Positions 58,101 through 64,000 of a stretch of 64,000 nt of DNA are shown here, piece by piece; positions within the stretch are counted from its first letter, which is position 1; every line of letters starts with the position of its first letter. The notes beneath the pieces were generated by a model, which worked only from the letters and a program-made list of their open reading frames with translations, was not told the DNA's origin and ran no database searches. The stretch is taken from contig NZ_JACVWU010000029.1 in assembly GCF_014596915.1 (NCBI RefSeq), forward strand, positions 46,814 through 110,813. Reading direction: 5' to 3'. Source of the stretch: Streptomyces sp. TRM68416. Lineage in GTDB: Bacteria; Actinomycetota; Actinomycetes; Streptomycetales; Streptomycetaceae. A program made the translations under genes and the position numbers.

Positions 58101-60965
58101 TCACCCCCGGTTCTCCTCCGTCGGCCGCACCGTCCGCCACGGCGCGAACGCGCTCGCCCCGCGTGGCAGCAGCGCCGCCAGCTCCGGGCAGTGCCGCAGG
58201 ACGACGGCGTTCATGTCGCCCCGCTCCACCCAGTCGATGCCGAGCGGGGTGTACACCTCGGGCCGGTAGTCGACGTTCAGGAAGCGGTCGGACTGCAGGC
58301 GCCGGCTCGCCATCAGGATGAACACGCGGAACGCGGTGTCGCTGAAGCCGAACCCGGTCGGCGGGTTCTCCCCGAACAGGCCCACCACGGTGTCGATCTC
58401 GTCGACCGAGCGGTAGACCTCCTTCAGCCGGGCCAGTGTCTCGGCGTTCTCCGTCAGCTCCTCGAAGGAGCGGATGCGCGGCTTGTGCAGGCCCTCGCGG
58501 AAGTCGTTGTAGCGCGGGACCCCGCGCCGCCGGGTGCGGACCAGGTCCACCACCGACAGGTCGATGATCTCGCCCTCCCGCTCGAACTCCTGGAGCGAGC
58601 GCGGGAAGTTGTGCAGGGTGATCGCGCCCGGATGGGCGATGCCGAAGGAGTACAGCGTGTTCGCCAGGCCCGTCTTGCGGATCTGCGACTCGGCCGCGCC
58701 GCCCTGGATGTCCAGGAAGCCCACCGTCTCCAGCCGCCGCCCGAAGTGGTGCTCGCGCAGCTCGAAGTCGTCCGGGATCAGCGGGTGCATGCGGTAGACG
58801 GTGACGAAGTCCTCCGTCAGCGAGTACGGGGCCGTGTGATGGTCCGGCAGCGTCTTCGGGATGCCGGTCAGCGAGTGCGCCTCGAACAGCCACAGGCCCA
58901 GCCGGTTCAGCCAGTTGGCGGGTGGGCCCTGCCAGTTGGTGTGGAGGGCGAGGTCGATCGCCTCGGTGGCGAGGATCGCCGGTGTCCACTCCACCGTGTG
59001 GATCTTCGCGATCAGCGCGGAGACCACCAGCCGGGCCGTCTGGTAGATCCGCTCCTCGCCCATCGCCGGGTACTCGGCGCGCAGCGCCGCGCACACCGCG
59101 TTGTGCTCGCGCGCGAATAACGTGTGCATGGCACTCAAGCCCATCCACCAGTTGTCGCTGAAGCCGGTCAGCGGAATGCCGCCGTTGGAGCCGGTCGGCA
59201 AGTGCCCGTCTTCCAAACGCAGTTCGGCACGCCCCTCCGGCTCGCGCAGATGGCGTGCCGTCTCCTCGTCGCCGCCGTACACCTCCGAGCCGTCCCACCA
59301 GTGCGAGGCGGTGTTGCCGAACAGGACGGGCGGGCTGCCGGGCACCTCGATGCCCTCGTTCTCCGCGAACCGCATCACGTGCTCGGCCGGGCCGCCGGGC
59401 GTGTTGTGCCACGGCCCGCTGCCGGGCGGCAGCGGTACCTCGACGCTGTGCTCGCCGGGCTTGTGGCGGCGGTGGTTGACCCAGTCGTGCACCTGGAACT
59501 GGATCCAGGCGGCGGCCAGTACGTTCAGCGAGGTCGCGGGCAGGAAGCTCTCGCGGTACAGCAGCTGGCGGCTGACCGTGACCGGGTTCGGGACGTCGAA
59601 GAGGTCAGGTCGGTGCACCGGCGGCATGTTGCGGCCGAACGCCGAGCCGACCGCGCCCATGCGCGGCTCGGACAGGTCGTTGTACGTGCCGTCGTAGGAC
59701 CGCTCGGTGCGCAGCCGCTCCGGGATCGGCTCCGGAACGCGCTGGGCGCGCGGCGGCGCCTCGCGGGGCTCGGTGTCGATCAGATTGCGGCGGCGCAGCA
59801 CCTTGCGCAGGAACACCAGGTTCAGCAGGCTCAGCTGCAACGGCAGCCGGTGCCAGGGCACATACCGGTTCAGCAGCGTGAAGACCGCCTCCACCGGGCG
59901 GCCGAGGACCTTGTTGCGCACCGGCTCCTCGGTGACGAAGCGCAGACCCAGCCGGTGGGCGCTCGCCGCCCGGTAGGCCGCCTTGCGGGCCCGGTTGATG
60001 TTGCCGAGCGGGCGGAACTCGTCGGTGGTGTACCAGGGGTTGAAGGAGAGGTCCTCCACCCGGCGGGCGGCCGCCCTGGCCTCCGCGCTGTCCAGGTCCT
60101 GGGCCGGGAGGGTGAGTCGGGCCACCGGGACCGCGGGCGAGACCGCGTCCTTCCACTCCGCCGACGCGTCCTCCACGGGGGTGCGCCGCTCGTCGACGAA
60201 GCGCTGCACGCACAGGTCGTAGGAGACGTCACCCTGGGCGAGCCGGCGGGCGAACTCGTGGTGCAGGTGGTCGGGGTCGCGGCGGTCCGGGGCCGGCGCG
60301 GGCGGGGTGCCGGGCGCGGGCCGCAGCAGGTAGCGCACCGGTCCCGCCTCCCCCCACAGGATCGCGCCCCGGCTCCAGTACGTCTCGTTCGCCAGCGAGT
60401 TGACGGTACGTCGGGTGGCGGCCTGCACATTGCGCCGCATCCGGGTGGCGGTGCCCAGGCCCACGGCCAGCGGCAGCTTCACGAACAGCCCGAACGCCTT
60501 CTGCAGCGGGCTGCGGGCGCCTGCCAGCGCCTTGGCGAAGGCCACGAACTCCCGTGCGTTGCGGGCGTGCGAGACCGGGTGGCCGGTCGCGAGCAGATCG
60601 TGGCTCTCGTCCTGCGACACCCGCACCCGTACGGCCGCACCCCTGAGATCCGGGGAGCCGTCGCCCTGCCGGATGCCGCTCGCGTTGGACAGCCGTACCA
60701 CCGCCGGGTACTCGGTGCCCGGCTGGGCGAAGCCGACGCGCAGGGCGGCCGGCAGATCGTCGTGGAACCGCAGCCGCGCGTTCTCGACGGCCACCGGCGC
60801 CTTGGCGTGGAAGGTCCGGGCCACCTCACCGCCGGCCGCCCGGCGATTGCGGACCTGCACCTCCATCAGCTCGCGGGCCAGCCGCTCGAACAGCAGCCGT
60901 TCCGCCTCCGGACTGCCCCCGTCGTACCGTTCGTAGCGCTGTTCGTGCTGTCCGGTGTCGGCCAT
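58101..60965 (-). CDS. Cyclooxygenase/alpha-dioxygenase-like heme peroxidase with N-terminal catalase-like domain
   Basis: The 954-residue protein has a catalase-related N-terminal domain (about 20-330; FHAKAPVAVENARLRFHDDL, VVRLSNASG) and an animal-heme-peroxidase C-terminal domain (about 440-940). Distal heme site: WIQFQVHDWVNH with His493. Proximal site: DFVTVYRMHPLIPDDF with Tyr724 and His727, the same Tyr-x-x-His as Tyr385/His388 of cyclooxygenase. LFAREHNAVC is the usual calcium/heme helix. A tyrosyl radical, fatty-acid-oxygenating enzyme is thus likely. Leu616 is encoded by TTA, the bldA-dependent rare codon. The divergent neighbour is a lipase. Confidence 0.85.
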   Translation of the reverse strand: MADTGQHEQRYERYDGGSPEAERLLFERLARELMEVQVRNRRAAGGEVARTFHAKAPVAVENARLRFHDDLPAALRVGFAQPGTEYPAVVRLSNASGIRQGDGSPDLRGAAVRVRVSQDESHDLLATGHPVSHARNAREFVAFAKALAGARSPLQKAFGLFVKLPLAVGLGTATRMRRNVQAATRRTVNSLANETYWSRGAILWGEAGPVRYLLRPAPGTPPAPAPDRRDPDHLHHEFARRLAQGDVSYDLCVQRFVDERRTPVEDASAEWKDAVSPAVPVARLTLPAQDLDSAEARAAARRVEDLSFNPWYTTDEFRPLGNINRARKAAYRAASAHRLGLRFVTEEPVRNKVLGRPVEAVFTLLNRYVPWHRLPLQLSLLNLVFLRKVLRRRNLIDTEPREAPPRAQRVPEPIPERLRTERSYDGTYNDLSEPRMGAVGSAFGRNMPPVHRPDLFDVPNPVTVSRQLLYRESFLPATSLNVLAAAWIQFQVHDWVNHRRHKPGEHSVEVPLPPGSGPWHNTPGGPAEHVMRFAENEGIEVPGSPPVLFGNTASHWWDGSEVYGGDEETARHLREPEGRAELRLEDGHLPTGSNGGIPLTGFSDNWWMGLSAMHTLFAREHNAVCAALRAEYPAMGEERIYQTARLVVSALIAKIHTVEWTPAILATEAIDLALHTNWQGPPANWLNRLGLWLFEAHSLTGIPKTLPDHHTAPYSLTEDFVTVYRMHPLIPDDFELREHHFGRRLETVGFLDIQGGAAESQIRKTGLANTLYSFGIAHPGAITLHNFPRSLQEFEREGEIIDLSVVDLVRTRRRGVPRYNDFREGLHKPRIRSFEELTENAETLARLKEVYRSVDEIDTVVGLFGENPPTGFGFSDTAFRVFILMASRRLQSDRFLNVDYRPEVYTPLGIDWVERGDMNAVVLRHCPELAALLPRGASAFAPWRTVRPTEENRG

Positions 60966-61260
60966 CGTCGTCCACCTCGCGGGTACGGATGCGTAGTACG
61001 GGACAGGGGCCGCACGCTACCGACGGCCCCGACGCGGCCACAGCGACGGTTCGCGCCGATCCGGTCCGGATTGTTCCGGTGTGAACCATCGGCGGGGGAG
61101 CACGTCAGCCGGGCGGGCGGCACGCGCCCGCGTCCCGTCCGTCACCGGCAACCCCACGCGGACGCACCCGCGTTGGCCGGGGATCGACTCCCCGTCCATT
61201 GACGGCGGCCGCGCCCGGTGGTGTGCTCACGACCCGCAGACGCTCCGGGGGAGGTCCCTC
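60966..61260. promoter_or_regulatory. 295-bp divergent region between peroxidase and lipase genes
   Basis: The gap holds no convincing reading frame in the right bias. It must contain promoters for both genes. TGTTCCGGTGTGAACC (61070-61085) is its most AT-balanced part; I see no clear consensus hexamers or palindromes. Confidence 0.4.
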
Positions 61261-62535
61261 ATGCGGGACACATTTGTCAAGGCGCCCGGTTTCACGGCAC
61301 TGCGCCCCTGCAAGGCGGTGACGGATCCGAGCACCTTCCCGGTCTACCCCGACCTGGTCGACCGGCTGGCCGAGGAGAAGCTCCAGCCCGACCCCGACGG
61401 GGTCATCCCACACGTCATGGCCACCTGCTCGGCCTACGCGTACGCCGGGTTCGCGCAGGTGGGCGACCCTGAGACGGTCTCCATGATCATGGCGCGGCTG
61501 GGCCTGGAGGAGAACAACTGCCGGGTCTTCGAACAGCGCGTGGACGCCATGTACATCGCCTCGGCCGGCTACCTGATCCAGGACAAGAGCCGCAGAGTCG
61601 CGATCCTGTGCTACCGCGGCACCCAGCCCGAGGACATCATCAGCATCCTCACCGACGCCGACGTGCGCCCGGAGATGCTCGCGGTCGAACTCCAGGGCCG
61701 CCGCCACGAGGTCCACGCCGGCTTCTACCGCAACGTCCGCGCCACCCGCCATCTGATCATCGAGACCCTCGAACGCGCCCTGCGCGGCGAGTCCGTGGAC
61801 TCCCGGGAGGAGGGCACCCGGGGCGGCGGTCTTGAGGCGCTCTACATCACCGGGCACAGCCTCGGCGGCGCGATGGCCGCGATCATGGCGCTGACCCTGG
61901 TGCACGAACCGCGCTACCGGCACATCGTCGACCGGCTCAAGGGCGTGTACACCTTCGGCCAGCCGATGGTCGGCGGCCCCGACCTCGCCAAGGCCTGCAC
62001 GGAGGTGCCCGGACCGCACGACGTGCACGTGCTGCGCGACCGGCTGCTGCGCTACATCTTCGACCGGGACGTCGTCCCCGCGCTGCCACCGCGCCCGGTC
62101 GGCCCCTACGCCCCCTTCGGCCGCGAGTTCCACTACCGCAGGCGCCGCGGCCTGACCGACGAGCTGCTCACCACCGCCACCGACGCCTCGATCGAGGCGC
62201 TCACCCTGCCGAGCGAAGCCCTGCGGGCGGTGGCCCGCCGCGGCTGGTCGGAGCTGGCGGCGCGGTTCACGGACAGCGCCGGACGGTCCCTGCGACCGCT
62301 GCTGCGGGCCCACGACGAGGGCTGGACCGAGGTGGACGAACCGGGCCTGCACTACCCGCAGATGGACTCGCTCGCCGGCCTCGCGGTGGTGGCCCCGCTG
62401 GCCTTCCTCGCCACCCGACTCGCACTGACCCGCACCATCCCGTTCAAGTACTCCTTCGACGACCACGGCCCGGGCCACTACGTCAACGCCCTCGCCCCGC
62501 CGGGGGTGCTGAGCGAGTTCGGGGACGTGCTGTAG
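61261..62535 (+). CDS. Class 3 lipase family protein
   Basis: ATG 61261, after GGGGGAGG, gives 424 residues. The alpha/beta-hydrolase nucleophile elbow is ALYITGHSLGGAMAAIMAL with Ser200; LCYRGTQPEDIISILTDADV gives the oxyanion side and VHAGFYRNVRATRHLI is the class 3 lid region. Asp in FDRDVVPALPPRP and a downstream His (GREFHYRR) complete the triad region. The C-terminal about 100 residues include a hydrophobic segment (LAGLAVVAPLAFLATRLAL). No signal peptide is seen, so it probably acts in or at the cell membrane. Facing a fatty-acid-oxygenase-type peroxidase, it may supply its substrate. Confidence 0.87.
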   Translation: MRDTFVKAPGFTALRPCKAVTDPSTFPVYPDLVDRLAEEKLQPDPDGVIPHVMATCSAYAYAGFAQVGDPETVSMIMARLGLEENNCRVFEQRVDAMYIASAGYLIQDKSRRVAILCYRGTQPEDIISILTDADVRPEMLAVELQGRRHEVHAGFYRNVRATRHLIIETLERALRGESVDSREEGTRGGGLEALYITGHSLGGAMAAIMALTLVHEPRYRHIVDRLKGVYTFGQPMVGGPDLAKACTEVPGPHDVHVLRDRLLRYIFDRDVVPALPPRPVGPYAPFGREFHYRRRRGLTDELLTTATDASIEALTLPSEALRAVARRGWSELAARFTDSAGRSLRPLLRAHDEGWTEVDEPGLHYPQMDSLAGLAVVAPLAFLATRLALTRTIPFKYSFDDHGPGHYVNALAPPGVLSEFGDVL

Positions 62536-62578
62536 TCGGCGTCGTGGGGGACCGTCAGCAGGTCCCCCACGGCCCGGC

Positions 62579-63454
62579 CTACTTCGACTCGACCGCGTGG
62601 CCGCCGAACTGGTTGCGCAGCGCCGCGATCATCTTCATCTGCGGGGAGTCCTCCTGGCGGGAAGCGAACCGCGCGAACAGGGACGCGGTGATCGCCGGCA
62701 GCGGCACCGCGTTGTCGATGGCGGCCTCCACGGTCCAGCGGCCCTCGCCGGAGTCCTGTGCGTAGCCGCGCAGCTTGTCCAGGTGCTCGTCCTCGTCGAG
62801 GGCGTTGACCGCCAGGTCCAGCAGCCAGGAGCGGATGACCGTGCCCTCCTGCCAGGAGCGGAAGACCTCGCGCACGTCGGTGACGGAGTCGACCTTCTCC
62901 AGCAGCTCCCAGCCCTCGGCGTAGGCCTGCATCATCGCGTACTCGATGCCGTTGTGGACCATCTTGGAGAAGTGCCCGGCGCCGACCTTGCCCGCGTGGA
63001 CATAGCCGTACGGGCCCTCCGGCTTGAGCGCGTCGAAGACCGGCTGCACCTTGGCCACGTGCTCGGGGTCGCCGCCGACCATCAGCGCGTAGCCGTTCTC
63101 CAGGCCCCACACGCCGCCGGAGACGCCGGCGTCGACGAAGCCGATGCCCTTCTCGCCGAGCTCGCGGGCGTGCTTCTCGTCGTCGGTCCAGCGGGAGTTG
63201 CCGCCGTCGACCACGATGTCGCCGGGGGACAGCAGCTGCCCCAGCTCGTCGACGACCGACTGCGTGGCGGCGCCCGCCGGGACCATCACCCACACGACGC
63301 GGGGCCCTTCGAGCTTCTCCACCAGTTCGGCGAGGCTCGCCACGTCGGCGAGGTCCGGGTTGCGGTCGTAGCCGACGACGGTGTGGCCCGCGCGGCGGAT
63401 CCGCTCGCGCATGTTGCCGCCCATCTTGCCGAGGCCGATGAGTCCGAGCTGCAT
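62579..63454 (-). CDS. gnd: 6-phosphogluconate dehydrogenase, decarboxylating (short NAD-type)
   Basis: The 291-residue enzyme begins LGLIGLGKMGGNMRERI, the NAD(P)-binding motif, followed by VDGGNSRWTDDEKHARELGE, GIGFVDAGVSGGVWGLENGY and the catalytic Lys in HFSKMVHNGIEYAMMQA. At about 300 residues it is the GntZ/GndA short form, which usually prefers NAD. It decarboxylates 6-phosphogluconate to ribulose 5-phosphate in the oxidative pentose phosphate pathway. It lies six bases after the pgi stop on the same strand, so the two are cotranscribed. Confidence 0.93.
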   Translation of the reverse strand: MQLGLIGLGKMGGNMRERIRRAGHTVVGYDRNPDLADVASLAELVEKLEGPRVVWVMVPAGAATQSVVDELGQLLSPGDIVVDGGNSRWTDDEKHARELGEKGIGFVDAGVSGGVWGLENGYALMVGGDPEHVAKVQPVFDALKPEGPYGYVHAGKVGAGHFSKMVHNGIEYAMMQAYAEGWELLEKVDSVTDVREVFRSWQEGTVIRSWLLDLAVNALDEDEHLDKLRGYAQDSGEGRWTVEAAIDNAVPLPAITASLFARFASRQEDSPQMKMIAALRNQFGGHAVESK

Positions 63455-63460
63455 GTCAGT

Positions 63461-64000
63461 TCACTTCCTGAGTTCACGGTAGGCGGCCACCAGGGCCGTG
63501 GTGGAGGCGTCCAGGCCGGGGACCTCGGCGCCTTCGGTGAGGGCGGGTTCGACGCGCTTGGCGAGGACCTTGCCGAGTTCGACGCCCCACTGGTCGAAGG
63601 AGTCGATGTTCCACACCGCGCCCTGGACGAACACCTTGTGCTCGTAGAGAGCGATGAGCTGGCCGAGCACCGACGGGGTCAGTTCGCGGGCGAGGATCGT
63701 GGTCGTCGGGTGGTTGCCGCGGAAGGTGCGGTGCGGCACCTGCTCCTCGGCCACGCCCTCCGCGCGCACCTCCTCGGCCGTCTTGCCGAAGGCGAGCGCC
63801 TGTGTCTGGGCGAAGAAGTTGGCCATCAACAGGTCGTGCTGCGCCTTGAGTTCACCGCTCATCTCCTCCACCGGGCGGGCGAAGCCGATGAAGTCGGCCG
63901 GGATCAGCTTCGTTCCCTGGTGGATCAGCTGGTAGTAGGCGTGCTGCCCGTTGGTGCCCGGGGTGCCCCACACCACCGGCCCGGTCTGCCAGTCCACCGG
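63461..64000 (-). CDS. pgi: Glucose-6-phosphate isomerase (C-terminal part, cut by window end)
   Basis: The last 179 residues of the isomerase are in the window: VVWGTPGTNGQHAYYQLIHQ contains the conserved GTNGQH with the catalytic His, followed by FIGFARPVEE, HRTFRGNHPTTTIL and the KVFVQGAVWNIDSFDQWGVE segment with the active-site Lys/Trp pattern. It interconverts glucose 6-phosphate and fructose 6-phosphate. With gnd downstream and, in the S. coelicolor region I recall, zwf, tal and tkt beyond, it is part of a pentose phosphate gene set. Confidence 0.93.
   Translation of the reverse strand, partial: PVDWQTGPVVWGTPGTNGQHAYYQLIHQGTKLIPADFIGFARPVEEMSGELKAQHDLLMANFFAQTQALAFGKTAEEVRAEGVAEEQVPHRTFRGNHPTTTILARELTPSVLGQLIALYEHKVFVQGAVWNIDSFDQWGVELGKVLAKRVEPALTEGAEVPGLDASTTALVAAYRELRK

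Overview
The window is high-GC actinobacterial DNA that reads as the chromosome of a Streptomyces. Codon third positions are almost all G or C, GTG starts and four-base ATGA/GTGA stop-start overlaps are common, many transcripts look leaderless, and there is only one in-frame TTA (bldA) codon that I could spot. Two copies of repeat families I recognise as dispersed in Streptomyces genomes are present. From memory, gene order over much of the window resembles the S. coelicolor SCO65xx-SCO6659 region; this needs an alignment to confirm.

Left part (0-8.5 kb): a truncated LysR regulator divergent from a bile-acid:Na+ symporter-like carrier, an anchored beta-propeller protein, fdhD, an oxalate/formate-type MFS carrier with its 47-residue partner protein, a FabH-like KAS III, a GntR/FCD regulator and a ROK regulator. 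From 8.6 to 18.4 kb one sugar operon encodes a complete ribose-type ABC importer, a Gfo/Idh/MocA oxidoreductase, a TIM-barrel isomerase/epimerase, a secreted GSDH-PKD-CBM6 protein and a ThuA plus DUF1080 lipoprotein. It ends at a strong terminator and looks like uptake and breakdown of a glycoside through a 3-keto sugar. From 18.5 to 26.1 kb seven translationally coupled genes form an Ebo-type cluster in which a myo-inositol-phosphate-synthase family protein sits where other Ebo clusters have the sugar cyclase EboD. A tRNA-Leu(GAG) follows.

Middle (26.6-37 kb): two small His-rich membrane or secreted proteins, a cysteine-synthase-like PLP enzyme with an MFS carrier, a CooC-like ATPase, a Fur/Zur-family regulator with several operator-like palindromes, a GNAT, and a nickel/peptide-type binding protein plus fused permease plus a second MFS carrier of the same subfamily. 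This looks metal-linked, possibly a metallophore locus. From 37 to 49 kb lies the most interesting region: CDP-alcohol phosphotransferase, a BchC-like MDR dehydrogenase without zinc ligands, a 6-pyruvoyl-tetrahydropterin-synthase homologue with a broken zinc site, a glycosyltransferase, a methyltransferase, a YbhN-type membrane protein, a creatininase-family amidohydrolase, a GTP cyclohydrolase II homologue carrying the Tyr-to-Met switch at residue 120 that makes the formamidopyrimidine FAPy, and then an ornithine-cyclodeaminase-like protein, an FAD oxidase and two saccharopine-dehydrogenase-like proteins. I read it as an undescribed GTP-derived pathway, possibly joined to lysine/aminoadipate chemistry.

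Right part (49-64 kb): a serine hydrolase, a PPOX/F420-type protein, an MFS exporter with a perfect 18-bp operator, an NB-ARC/TPR-like protein with a degenerate Walker A, a glycerophosphotransferase-like gene broken at nine perfect copies of a 7-nt repeat (a candidate phase-variable locus), a VOC protein, a solenoid membrane protein, a TTA-containing cyclooxygenase-like peroxidase divergent from a class 3 lipase, and the pgi-gnd pair, with pgi cut by the window end. Short tandem duplications (17-19 nt) recur at or near gene 3' ends throughout.
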